A stretch of DNA of 34,288 nt from Caryophanales bacterium (lineage in GTDB: Bacteria; Bacillota; Bacilli; Bacillales; Bacillaceae_J), in assembly GCA_012840465.1 (NCBI GenBank), contig DULJ01000068.1, forward strand, positions 1 to 34,288. Reading direction: 5' to 3'. The translations under genes and the position numbers were made by a program. The notes under the pieces were generated by a model. That model was not told where the DNA came from. It worked only from the letters and a program-made list of their open reading frames with translations, and searched no databases. The number at the start of each line of letters is the position of its first letter. Positions within the stretch are counted from its first letter, which is position 1. This document shows, piece after piece, positions 16,615 to 24,512 of the stretch.

Positions 16615-16962
16615 ATGCAATCAAACATTTATCAACATCAAAACAATGCCTATTATTTACAAAGGGATACGAATTTCCATGAAAAGTGCCAAAAACATTT
16701 ATATCAGCTTATTCAAGTTGAATTGAACGATGGTTCTATTTATCAGGGCATTCTTCACAGCTATGACCATGAGAAAATGTATCTTCTTATGGTACAGACG
16801 GATCATTCCAACCATTCCCATCATTCTCATATGTCAATGCACATGGAAGCTTCAAGTAGCGAAGACAGACAATTTTTTCCTTTCTTTGGACCATTCGGAT
16901 TATTCGGCTTCCCTTTCTTTGGAATAAGAAGATTCGGGCCATTTTTCCCATTCTTTATCTAA
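16615..16962 (+). CDS. Small protein with possible Sm-like core and Phe/Pro/Gly-rich tail
   Basis: A 115-aa protein I do not firmly recognise. Residues about 28-60 (LIQVELNDGSIYQGILHSYDHEKMYLL) look like an Sm/LSm-type beta fold. A His/Ser-rich linker (SNHSHHSHMSMHM) and a tail built from FFGPFG, FGFPFFG and RRFGPFFPFF follow. Similar aromatic, low-complexity tails occur in spore-coat and surface proteins of Bacillaceae, so a spore-surface role is a reasonable guess. AAGGAGG lies 8 nt before the ATG. Confidence 0.65.
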   Translation: MQSNIYQHQNNAYYLQRDTNFHEKCQKHLYQLIQVELNDGSIYQGILHSYDHEKMYLLMVQTDHSNHSHHSHMSMHMEASSSEDRQFFPFFGPFGLFGFPFFGIRRFGPFFPFFI

Positions 16963-16963
16963 A

Positions 16964-17177
16964 TTTAACTTCATTCAGCAGAAGTCTCCCCCTTCCATAA
17001 GTGGTGAGATGAATGCAAGTTAGTATTTTAAATTCAGTGTGGGTACAAACCCCTGCTGAATAAAGTTAAAGCCTCCGGCGGATGCCTCAGATTTTCAAAG
17101 GTAATTTTTCGAGCGGATCAAAGACTAAGAACGCCACATCCTGTGGCAACGTCTTTGTGACCCACGTCCTGTGGGCC
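16964..17177. repeat. 214-bp structured repeat, copy A
   Basis: Same length as, and about 96% identical to (9 differences), the copy at 34075-34288. It starts with an 18-bp near-perfect inverted repeat (16964-16981 with 17053-17070) that encloses two hairpins, and ends with GCCACATCCTGTGGC and CCCACGTCCTGTGGG hairpins. CAGATTTT (about 17087) can pair with AAAATCTG just past 17180, so the full element may reach about 17215. No coding frame fits. It is either a structured RNA or a small non-autonomous mobile element. Confidence 0.75.
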
Positions 17178-17224
17178 TAAAAAATCTGGGCGCAAATACG
17201 CCAAGGCGAATTTGATATGCACAA

Positions 17225-17256
17225 AAAAGGCCTACAGAAGACTGTAAGCCTTTTTC
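17225..17256. terminator. Terminator near the 3' end of the methyltransferase gene
   Basis: AAAGGCCTACAG / CTGTAAGCCTTT stem with one mismatch, flanked by A on the left and TTTTT on the right, so it can act in both directions. Confidence 0.65.
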
Positions 17257-17274
17257 TATTTAAAGCATAAAATG

Positions 17275-17994
17275 CTATCTCGTACATAAAAAAATTCTAT
17301 TATCCAAAATCCCCTGATACTTCACTAGTATATTTAAGTGTTGAATCATAACTGTATAAAGCCCGGGATCCATATACTCTGAATGTTGAAACTCGGGTGT
17401 TGAGTCATTTTGTAACATGGAACTTTTTTGTATAAGAGCTTTTATATTTTTAAAACCAGACTGTTCCAATAAATCTACCCAATCTGTTTCACTCAGAACG
17501 GAATCCAACCCGTAGAATTGTTTAATTTCTTCTTCGTTCGAGGATAAAAGCTTATTATTGGTGGTAAGCTCATTTGCAATAAAGCGCCCGCCACTTTTTA
17601 ACAAACGAAATATTTCTTTAAGCGCCCGGGGCTTATTTACGAAAGAAAGAACAGATTCAGAAAGAATAAAATCAAATGTACCATCTTTCAGAGGAAAATC
17701 TTCTATGGAGCCCCGAATAACTTCTACTGGTAATTGGTATTGCATCATTCTACTTTTGGCTTTTTCTATCATGATGGGATTGATATCCATCGCAGTTACT
17801 TTTGCCCCGTAATGTGCAGCTAAATAGGCAGCTGTTTGGCCAGTACCACAGCCCACATCCAAAATACGGGAAGCCCTACTGATTTTCTCAGAATAAAAAA
17901 TTTCCTTGGTTAGATTCAGGCCACCGGGGTGCGCGCCACCAACCCCCATTTTGGATAAAAAGTCCAAGTATGTCGAAGAGCTAATTATAATCAC
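17275..17994 (-). CDS. Class I SAM-dependent methyltransferase
   Basis: A 239-aa methyltransferase with motif I ILDVGCGTGQTAAYL (about residues 40-54), an acidic motif II (VTAMDIN) and LSESVLSFVNKPRALKEIFRLLKSGGRF as the later Methyltransf_11 motifs. The substrate is unknown. The annotated GTG (17994) is itself part of AGAAGGTGAT, a near-perfect anti-16S match, so translation may begin at the ATT at 17985 (giving MSSSTYLDFL); no ATG, GTG or TTG is well placed. The GVGGAHPGG segment is typical of this family, which supports a start in this area. Confidence 0.82.
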   Translation of the reverse strand: MIIISSSTYLDFLSKMGVGGAHPGGLNLTKEIFYSEKISRASRILDVGCGTGQTAAYLAAHYGAKVTAMDINPIMIEKAKSRMMQYQLPVEVIRGSIEDFPLKDGTFDFILSESVLSFVNKPRALKEIFRLLKSGGRFIANELTTNNKLLSSNEEEIKQFYGLDSVLSETDWVDLLEQSGFKNIKALIQKSSMLQNDSTPEFQHSEYMDPGLYTVMIQHLNILVKYQGILDNRIFLCTR

Positions 17995-18000
17995 CTTCTT

Positions 18001-18245
18001 TATTTATGCTATTTGTATAGTATGAAAATAAAAAGTGATGGTTCTCTATTTCTGTAAAGCAAAGTTGGATAACATAATGGTATGTAGCTAAAGACTCAAG
18101 CGGGAAGTTTCATGTAAAGTTCTTGGAATTTTCGGAGGAATAGAAAACCATATTTCGATCATAATCCGAAATTTGATATTGATAAGGGTGCACTGATTGT
18201 TGCCGCTAAATCAGGAGGCTATGTTGTTTGCGGGTATTATGAAAT
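18001..18245. other. Gap with a short orphan reading frame
   Basis: From about 18122 to the stop at 18264 one plus-strand frame reads, in its better part, FDIDKGALIVAAKSGGYVV and then CGYYEIHKFFE. CGGAGG lies upstream but there is no ATG/GTG/TTG start. It overlaps the 3' end of the formate/nitrite transporter gene on the other strand. It may be a decayed gene end. Nothing else is seen in this gap. Confidence 0.25.
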
Positions 18246-19016
18246 TCATAAATTTTTTGAATAAGCCATCCAATAGAAGCTGCCAACAAAAAGTGCGCCA
18301 CCAATTGCATTACCAAGGAAAACCGCAATGAAATTTTCTAAATACATGAACCAGTTAAAAGAGCCGGCAAAGATGGCAGCTGGAATGATAAACATATTAG
18401 CAACCACGTGTTGAAAGCCGATTGTAACGAAGGCCATAATGGGAAACCAGATGCCAATGATTTTACCAGCTGTGTCTTTTGCTGCATAGGCAAGCCAGAC
18501 TGCAAGACAGACAAGCCAGTTGGCACCAATTCCGGAAATCAGCGCCATTTGGAAAGATTCATTCAGTTTACTTTCAGCGACGGCAATGGTCTTAGTTATA
18601 AAGGGTTCCGTTTCTGTTAATCCAAGATGATGACCAAACAAATAAGCAACAAAAATAGACCCAATAAAGTTACTGATGGTAATGACGGACCAATTTTTGA
18701 CGATATGCCATGTCGTTATTTTTCCAGTAAGTCTAGCGATTGTAACAGCCATGAAACTTCCCGTAAGGAGTTCCCCTCCTGCAACAAGGACAAGGATCAG
18801 ACCAAGTGGGAAAAGAGCCGCCCCGATGAAATCTGGCATCGAGCCCCAATGTATGGGGAGTCCTGCTGTGATCCTAATATGTAATAGAAAACCGAATGAT
18901 ATGTAGGCTCCCGCTAAAAAGCCAAGAATTAGAGTACTGGATAGTGGCAAATTTACTTTTTTTACACCAGCAACTATTGCAGTTTTAAGTATCTTTTCTG
19001 GAGAGTTGAATGCCAT
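18246..19016 (-). CDS. Formate/nitrite transporter (FNT) family protein
   Basis: A 256-aa membrane channel with six hydrophobic helices. Hallmarks are GGELLTGSF (helix 2-3), SGIGANWLVCLAVW and GFQHVVANMF with the conserved channel histidine. FNT proteins pass formate, nitrite, hydrosulfide or similar monovalent anions across the cytoplasmic membrane; which one cannot be told. GAGGTGAC precedes the ATG. It is a single gene, with no formate or nitrite enzyme beside it. Confidence 0.9.
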   Translation of the reverse strand: MAFNSPEKILKTAIVAGVKKVNLPLSSTLILGFLAGAYISFGFLLHIRITAGLPIHWGSMPDFIGAALFPLGLILVLVAGGELLTGSFMAVTIARLTGKITTWHIVKNWSVITISNFIGSIFVAYLFGHHLGLTETEPFITKTIAVAESKLNESFQMALISGIGANWLVCLAVWLAYAAKDTAGKIIGIWFPIMAFVTIGFQHVVANMFIIPAAIFAGSFNWFMYLENFIAVFLGNAIGGALFVGSFYWMAYSKNL

Positions 19017-19230
19017 GTTGTTCTGTCACCTCGTTTTTGGAAAAAGTCTTTTTCATCATTTTGTCATTGGGGACTTGTACTAATCTGTAGTATTGTATGT
19101 TTGGTTTTAGGATTATAGAATTTGAAGAATCAAGAGGAAGTGGCTCTCACTTGTTACAGGCTAAATTGCCGCCATAACGAATAAAAAGTGATAGAATAAA
19201 TATTACTAAAAAATACTTGGGGGAATTTAC

Positions 19231-19545
19231 ATGAAAAACTTAGGATCTATTGAGGAATTTGAGCAATTTAAAAATGCAGGGAAGCATTTATTTGTTTTTT
19301 CAGCAGACTGGTGTCCTGATTGTAGGTTTGCCGATATGTTTTTACCGGAAATAGAGTCAAAGTTTAAAGATTATACTTTTGTTCATGTAGATCGTGACGA
19401 ATTCATTGATCTATGCCAGCAGCTTGATATATATGGAATTCCAAGTTTTGTTGCTTTTGAGAATGGTAAGGAATTGGGCCGCTTTGTAAGCAAGGACCGC
19501 AAAACACAAGCAGAAATTGAAAATTTTATTAATGGATTAAAATAA
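19231..19545 (+). CDS. Thioredoxin-family protein
   Basis: A 104-aa cytoplasmic thiol-disulfide protein with a WCPDC active site (Cys28, Cys31) in place of the usual WCGPC and a cis-proline loop YGIPSF. The WCPDC form, like the YtpP group, suggests a specialised redox partner or bacillithiol-related role rather than general thioredoxin. GGGGGAA precedes the ATG. Single gene, followed by the tandem repeat array. Confidence 0.88.
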   Translation: MKNLGSIEEFEQFKNAGKHLFVFSADWCPDCRFADMFLPEIESKFKDYTFVHVDRDEFIDLCQQLDIYGIPSFVAFENGKELGRFVSKDRKTQAEIENFINGLK

Positions 19546-19705
19546 ATGGGACTTTGTTTATCGTATTCATAAAAAGAAAAGGAAAGGCACTCACCGAAAG
19601 TCTAAAGTGGATGCCTTCATTTTTTTAAAAAGCGTGGTTAATCATAATTCCGCCAGCTTAAAAGAGTGGCTACAACCGGGTGCGGTCGCTTTTGAGGCGC
19701 TTAAG

Positions 19706-20003
19706 TTCGGACTCAAAAGTGGCAAAATCGAAAATAGAGTCCGAAGATGGGGCAAGTTCGGACTCAAAAGTGGTAAAATCGAAAATAGAGTCCAAAGATG
19801 AGGCAAGTTCGGACTCAAAAGTGGTAAAATCAAAAATAGAGTCCGAAGATGGGGCAAGTTCGGACTCAAAAGTGGCAAAAATTGAAATAGAGTCCGAAGA
19901 TGGGGCAAGTTCGGACTCAAAAGTGGCAAAAATCAAAAATAGAGTCCAAAGATGAGGCAAGTTCGGACTCAAAAGTGGCAAAAATCGAAATAGAGTCCGA
20001 ACC
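19706..20003. repeat. Six-copy ~51-bp tandem array of inverted repeats
   Basis: Copies begin at 19706, 19757, 19808, 19859, 19910 and 19962 (51, 51, 51, 51 and 52 bp steps). Each starts TTCGGACTC and, about 22 nt later, has its reverse complement GAGTCCGAA; 11 nt further the next copy begins. Every arm can therefore pair left or right. Copies 2 and 5 share a linked variant (GTCCAAAGATGAGG versus GTCCGAAGATGGGG), suggesting unequal exchange. Because 51 is divisible by 3, open frames exist on both strands, but these are side effects of the repeat. Confidence 0.9.
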
Positions 20004-20025
20004 CACTGGTCCGCCTTAATAATAT

Positions 20026-20937
20026 TTATTTATAATAAGTATCACTTGTATTTCCATGTGTAGTGTAGTTTTTCTTTAAAACTCTGCAAATTGTCTTTTT
20101 ACCTAGGACAGCATGACACCATTCATAAATTGCGTTTGTAGTTAATTTTCGATCTGGAAATAGCAACTTAAATTCCTTCACACTTCTTAATACAGCGGCT
20201 TCAATATCTTCTTTATGTCCGCATTTCCAACAACAAACACATTTCCTACCATTAACAGCAACTGATAGCGATTTACACTTTAAACAAAAAATCCCTTTTT
20301 GCAACTGCTCATACTCATATTCAGGCAATACAGCAAATCGATTCTTTGTTTGATGTAATGAGAGCAATTTTTGGGCTAGATTCTTGTGGCCGTCGTTTAA
20401 GGTTGATGGTGTATTGTTTAAATTTCGAATAAAACGATTAACTTGAGTCGGTAGAACGATGGGCAGGTTCATTGGAGCTTGATATAACGTGAATTCAGGA
20501 TTGATAAATATCACAGAAGATTCAACAAGATAATTCATCTTATGGTTTTGGAGTAATTGGCGGAAATGGGTTGTGCACTTGTTTAGTTGGGTGACTGGAT
20601 TAGCATATTCACGACCAGAATTCACGGAAAAGAACTTGTCTGATTGGAAGTAGCAATCACCTTCGAAGTTTTTTACATCTAATAAGTGAATAACTCCCTT
20701 GGAAATAATTAAGGAATCAATTTGGAAGGTGGAGTTGTTTACTTCAAGGAGCAGATCGTTTAATATGTACCTTTCTTCCTGAAGATTTTTTGTTAGGAGG
20801 TCAAAACTCACTTCGCCTTCATAGCCTTTTTCAAGGTTTGAATAGCGAAACTTGGCTTTATCGGTTAATTCCATTCTTGGGTTGAGGTAACGCATTGCCA
20901 ATAATTCATCGGATTCAGTCCGGGCTTTAAGTAACAT
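20026..20937 (-). CDS. NERD-domain protein with C-terminal zinc ribbon
   Basis: A 303-aa protein with an N-terminal nuclease-related domain at about residues 36-150 (GYEGEVSFDLL, then QIDSLIISKGVIHLLDVKNFEG, the restriction-fold core with D and D-x-K). A cysteine cluster follows at about 218-245 (CLKC and CVCCWKC), probably a zinc ribbon, and a short C-terminal helical part. NERD proteins are thought to process DNA but few are tested. The start is supported by GGAAGG upstream. It is convergent with the thioredoxin gene across the repeat array. Confidence 0.82.
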   Translation of the reverse strand: MLLKARTESDELLAMRYLNPRMELTDKAKFRYSNLEKGYEGEVSFDLLTKNLQEERYILNDLLLEVNNSTFQIDSLIISKGVIHLLDVKNFEGDCYFQSDKFFSVNSGREYANPVTQLNKCTTHFRQLLQNHKMNYLVESSVIFINPEFTLYQAPMNLPIVLPTQVNRFIRNLNNTPSTLNDGHKNLAQKLLSLHQTKNRFAVLPEYEYEQLQKGIFCLKCKSLSVAVNGRKCVCCWKCGHKEDIEAAVLRSVKEFKLLFPDRKLTTNAIYEWCHAVLGKKTICRVLKKNYTTHGNTSDTYYK

Positions 20938-21053
20938 AGGTCACATCCTTCCCTAGTCTCTATAAGCTTATTTTATAAAAATAGTAGGGACCTGTCTATT
21001 AATATTACAAAAGTTCCGCCAATTACTTACAAAAAAGCTTTACTTAAAATGTA

Positions 21054-21081
21054 TTGGAGAAATACCCACAAGTACTATATA
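21054..21081 (+). promoter_or_regulatory. Putative promoter of the rRNA methyltransferase gene
   Basis: TTGGAG (21054-21059) and TATATA (21076-21081) are separated by 16 nt. Confidence 0.4.
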
Positions 21082-21108
21082 GTCAAAGGATAATCTAAGA
21101 AGATATGG

Positions 21109-22311
21109 ATGGTGGAAAGGCAGATGCAAAGGATTTTAAAGGTAACGCCAAAATTCGAGAAAGCCTATAAAGCGGGTTATCCCCTTATTCTTAAAGAAGC
21201 GGTTCATAATATGAATAACGTAACAGAAGAAGGGATGCTTGTTCAGCTTGTTGATGAAAAGAATCAATTTATCGGAAAAGGTTACTATGGCAAGCAGAAT
21301 AAAGGCTATGGCTGGATTCTTACACATGATGAAAATGAAAAGATAGATCAATTGTTTTTTAAAAAGAAACTACAAACGGCATTAAATAAAAGAAACCAGT
21401 TCTTTAGCAATAAAGAAACGAATGCCTTCCGAGTTTTTAATGCTGAAGGTGATGGCATTGGCGGCTTAACGATTGATTATTTTAATGGTTATTATTTAAT
21501 TAATTGGTATAGCGAGGGTATTTTCACATTTTATGATTACGTTATTGATTCACTGAAAAAGTTAGTTGACTACAAAGCTATTTACCAAAAAAAGCGTTTT
21601 GACGTTGGTGGGCAATACATAGAGGAAGATGGATTTGTGGAGGGAGAAAGAGGCCAATTCCCGATTATCGTAAAGGAAAATGGCGTTAATTTGGCTGTAT
21701 ACCTAAATGAAGGGGCAATGGTGGGCGTCTTCCTTGACCAGCGTGATGTCAGAAAGGCCATTTTTGATAAATATGTACAAGGTAAAACCGTTTTAAACAC
21801 ATTTTCATATACAGGGGTATTTTCCGTTTTTGCAGCATTAGGCGGAGCTACAAAGACAACAAGTGTAGATCTTGCTAACCGAAGTCGAGCTAAGACGATT
21901 GAACAATTTAGTGTGAATGAAGTGGATTATGAAAATCATGATATTATTGTTGAAGATGTGTTTCAATATTTTAAATACGCTGTTAAGAAAAATAGAACCT
22001 TTGATGTTGTTATTCTTGATCCCCCGAGCTTTGCAAGGTCGAAGAAATACACCTTCAGTGCTGCGAAGGATTATAAGAATCTCCTAAAAGAGGCGATTTC
22101 CATCACCACAGAACATGGGGTAATTGTAGCTTCAACAAATTGTGCTGCTTTTGGGATGAAAAGGTTTAAAGTCTTCATTGATCAAGCATTTAAAGAATCC
22201 AACGAAAAATATAGCATAAGAGAGGAATTCTCACTGCCTTCTGATTTTGCAACTAGTAAGGAATATAAAGAAGGAAATTATTTAAAAGTGGTGTTTATCC
22301 AAAAAGAATAG
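21109..22311 (+). CDS. RlmI-type class I rRNA (cytosine-C5) methyltransferase
   Basis: A 400-aa enzyme of the RlmI/RlmK family, which methylates a cytosine of 23S rRNA in E. coli. It has an N-terminal PUA-like region (about residues 5-75), a central domain and a C-terminal Rossmann domain with VLNTFSYTGVFSVFAALGGA (about 227-246, SAM site), VILDPPSFARSKK (about 304-316) and ASTNCAAF. The target base in this organism is inferred. ATG 21109 has only a weak AGAAGA ahead; ATG 21124 (MQRILKV) is an alternative, with GGAAAGG too close. Single gene with its own terminator. Confidence 0.85.
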   Translation: MVERQMQRILKVTPKFEKAYKAGYPLILKEAVHNMNNVTEEGMLVQLVDEKNQFIGKGYYGKQNKGYGWILTHDENEKIDQLFFKKKLQTALNKRNQFFSNKETNAFRVFNAEGDGIGGLTIDYFNGYYLINWYSEGIFTFYDYVIDSLKKLVDYKAIYQKKRFDVGGQYIEEDGFVEGERGQFPIIVKENGVNLAVYLNEGAMVGVFLDQRDVRKAIFDKYVQGKTVLNTFSYTGVFSVFAALGGATKTTSVDLANRSRAKTIEQFSVNEVDYENHDIIVEDVFQYFKYAVKKNRTFDVVILDPPSFARSKKYTFSAAKDYKNLLKEAISITTEHGVIVASTNCAAFGMKRFKVFIDQAFKESNEKYSIREEFSLPSDFATSKEYKEGNYLKVVFIQKE

Positions 22312-22339
22312 ACTTGCGACTACCGCAAGTCTATTTTCT
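22309..22339 (+). terminator. Terminator of the rRNA methyltransferase gene
   Basis: The perfect 10-bp stem TAGACTTGCG / CGCAAGTCTA includes the stop codon and is followed by TTTTCTT. Confidence 0.75.
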
Positions 22340-22449
22340 TAGCTATTGATATTGGGTAAGAAAAGTTCCATTTAATGGGGATATTAAGCACCTATTTGGA
22401 AATTATAAGTATATTGAATATTAAATGCCTATAACTGGGGGTACTATGG

Positions 22450-24054
22450 TTGGAAATCGCGAATGTTTTTACTGTCATTGCCTTTACTTTTTGTGCATTG
22501 ATACTGTTGGCTTTAATTATTACTGTTATTATTTTGTATTTTATTGATCAGAGTCAAAAACAACACCCGGTGCTCAGGAATTACCCGGTGGTTGGACGTG
22601 CTAGGTACTTTTTCGAAACAATTGGACCGGAATTACGTCAGTATTTGTTTAATAATGACAATGAAGGAAAGCCACTTTCCCGAGACCAATATGAGCATAT
22701 AGTTAAAAAAGCAAAGTACAAGCGTGATGTCATTGGTTTTGGCGCTAAAAGAGATTATGAAGAACCAGGATATTATATAAGGAACTCGATGTTTCCGAAA
22801 ATTACCGAAGAGTTAAAAATGAACCGGGAGACCAAGGTAACCACTCATAAGTACTTATTGGTAAAGGAACCTTTATTTACGAGGAGAAAGGAGAATTTAG
22901 AGCCGGACGAATCGATGGCCTATCTGTTGGATGACAGCGATGCTATTGTGATTGGCAAGAATCTAAAACATCCTTTTATCGTAAAAGGGCAGATTGGCAT
23001 GTCAGCGATGAGCTATGGTTCCTTGGGTGAACGAGCAGTTACCGCCCTTTCGGAAGGGTTAGGAATGGCTAAGGGGACATGGATGAATACGGGGGAAGGC
23101 GGTCTTTCTGAGTACCACCTCAAAGGTGGAGTTGATATCATTATGCAAATTGGACCTGGTTTATTCGGTGTTCGTGATAAAGAGGGGAAATTTAATTGGG
23201 ATGCATTATTAGAAAAAAGCAAAATTCCCGAGATTAAAGCATTTGAGCTTAAATTAGCACAAGGGGCTAAGACGCGCGGTGGTCATATTGATGCTGAAAA
23301 GGTGACGGAGGAAATTGCAAAAATCCGTATGGTAGAACCATTTAAAACAATTGACAGTCCAAATCGTTTTGTCGAATATACGGACTTTCCATCTTTGTTT
23401 GATTTTGTTGAGAAAATCCGTGAGCAGACCGGAAAGCCAGTTGGAATTAAGGTTGTAATTGGGAGCCGCCACGAAGCAGATGAGTTAGCACAACAAATGA
23501 AAATTACCGGAAAGGGACCAGACTTTATTACGGTTGACGGTGGTGAAGGTGGTACGGGTGCGACTTATCAGGAATTAGCTGATAGCGTGGGGCTACCGAT
23601 TAAATCCGCATTGCCATTATTGGATTATGCGTTAAAAGAACATGGCGTTCGTGATCGTGTTAAAATTATCGCATCAGGGAAGCTATTTTCTCCAGACCGC
23701 GTAGCCATTGCCCTTGCAATGGGAGCTGACCTCGTAAATATCGCCAGAGGGTTTATGATTACAGTGGGTTGTATTCAAACACTTAAATGTCATTCAAATG
23801 CTTGTCCAGTTGGCGTTACTACAACCGATCCTTTCTTACAAAAAGCACTAGTTATAGATGAGAAAAAGCATCGAACAGCCAATTATGTAATTTCAATGCG
23901 TGAAGGCCTGTTTCGGTTAGCTGCCGCTGCAGGGTTGGATTCCCCTGTACATTTCCGCAGCGAACATGTTGTTTATAAAGATGAAAAAGGCAAGACATGG
24001 TCACTTGAAGATATTTATCAAATGATTGTGAAAGAGGAAGTGGCAGGGTCATGA
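22450..24054 (+). CDS. yerD: FMN-binding glutamate synthase-family protein (YerD-like)
   Basis: A 534-aa protein with an N-terminal membrane helix (about residues 8-33) and a glutamate synthase central/FMN-binding TIM barrel (about 150-480: GQIGMSAMSYGSLGE, KVVIGSRHEADELA, TVDGGEGGTGATYQE, IIASGKLFSPDRVAIALAMGAD). CHSNACPVGVTTTDP provides cysteines for an iron-sulfur cluster. It lacks the glutaminase and NADPH domains, so it is not a complete GOGAT; its electron donor and reaction are unknown. TTG 22450 is the start because GGGGG lies 8 nt upstream and the ATG at 22446 is out of frame. It matches B. subtilis YerD in architecture. Confidence 0.82.
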   Translation: MEIANVFTVIAFTFCALILLALIITVIILYFIDQSQKQHPVLRNYPVVGRARYFFETIGPELRQYLFNNDNEGKPLSRDQYEHIVKKAKYKRDVIGFGAKRDYEEPGYYIRNSMFPKITEELKMNRETKVTTHKYLLVKEPLFTRRKENLEPDESMAYLLDDSDAIVIGKNLKHPFIVKGQIGMSAMSYGSLGERAVTALSEGLGMAKGTWMNTGEGGLSEYHLKGGVDIIMQIGPGLFGVRDKEGKFNWDALLEKSKIPEIKAFELKLAQGAKTRGGHIDAEKVTEEIAKIRMVEPFKTIDSPNRFVEYTDFPSLFDFVEKIREQTGKPVGIKVVIGSRHEADELAQQMKITGKGPDFITVDGGEGGTGATYQELADSVGLPIKSALPLLDYALKEHGVRDRVKIIASGKLFSPDRVAIALAMGADLVNIARGFMITVGCIQTLKCHSNACPVGVTTTDPFLQKALVIDEKKHRTANYVISMREGLFRLAAAAGLDSPVHFRSEHVVYKDEKGKTWSLEDIYQMIVKEEVAGS

Positions 24055-24085
24055 AAAAAATAGAAATGTTGGAATGGATTTTGGC

Positions 24086-24114
24086 TTGAAGGTTAATCGA
24101 GAATTTGGTAAGAT
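24086..24114 (+). promoter_or_regulatory. Sigma-A type promoter of the riboswitch transcript
   Basis: TTGAAG and TAAGAT are separated by 17 nt and lie about 15 nt before the aptamer. Confidence 0.5.
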
Positions 24115-24124
24115 AAAGTTAATC

Positions 24125-24240
24125 AAAAAGCTATATGTAACTGGCGAGACGCGGACGAACCGCGAGGGAGCATATAGTGTTGGAGTGGCCGTTCGCCTGG
24201 GCTGAGGTAAGGGATTCTCCCTTACCTCTTTATGTTTTTA
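24125..24240 (+). ncRNA. ZTP (pfl) riboswitch with intrinsic terminator
   Basis: The aptamer shows the family's signature pieces in order: P1 arm CTATATG (24131-24137) paired with CATATAG (24171-24177), ACTGGCG (24140-24146), a GCGG/CCGC hairpin (24151-24163), GGGAG (24166-24170), and the pseudoknot-forming GCCGTTCGCCTGGGC (24188-24202). A strong terminator stem (GAGGTAAGGGA 24204-24214, TCCCTTACCTC 24218-24228) and T-rich tail follow at once. ZTP riboswitches sense the purine/one-carbon alarmone ZMP/ZTP and turn on folate and one-carbon genes; the terminator indicates transcriptional control, with ligand favouring read-through. The next gene is serA, 284 nt after the terminator stem. Confidence 0.85.
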
Positions 24241-24400
24241 GGAGGGATAAACAAGTAATTTTTAACTTAATGTCGATATTTCCAGTTAATTAGGTTATTA
24301 TTATCTTAGAGAAACTTTTCAGGCAAAAAGGTCGAAGCTTTTCGCTTAAAGTACTAGTGAATTGTATGATTTTCAAATTTATTAAACTATTCTAATATTA

Positions 24401-24447
24401 GAAAGACACGACTTACCGCCAATAATGGCGGAAGTCGATGTCCTTTC
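24401..24447 (+). terminator. Long hairpin in the serA leader
   Basis: GAAAG, CGACTT and CCGCC on the left pair with GGCGG, AAGTCG and CTTTC on the right, with small bulges. Few T residues follow, so it may be a weak terminator or another regulatory hairpin. Confidence 0.4.
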
Positions 24448-24490
24448 TTATACTATCTTCAAATTAAAAAATAAATTTTGTATAGTATAA
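24448..24490 (+). promoter_or_regulatory. Putative serA promoter inside an inverted repeat
   Basis: TTCAAA (24458-24463) and TATAGT (24481-24486) are 17 nt apart. A 9-bp inverted repeat (TTATACTAT 24448-24456, ATAGTATAA 24482-24490) overlaps the -10, as an operator could. Confidence 0.35.
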
Positions 24491-24512
24491 AAAGAGGAAA
24501 GAGGAGATTTCG

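Larger units (their letters stand above)
24055..24512. other. 458-bp leader region between YerD-like gene and serA
   Basis: It holds, in order, a promoter (24086-24114), a ZTP riboswitch (24131-24202), its terminator (24204-24240), an AGGAGGG at 24240-24246 with no start codon after it, a hairpin (24401-24447) and a dyad-flanked promoter (24448-24490). Confidence 0.6.

Noticed and set aside
19607-19981. Four overlapping open frames on both strands through the tandem array
   Set aside because: They exist because the 51-bp unit is a multiple of 3 and lacks stop codons in several frames. None has a good ribosome binding site and the translations are pure repeat.
19706-20003. CRISPR-like periodicity
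   Set aside because: The whole 51-bp unit is repeated, with no unique spacers and no cas genes.
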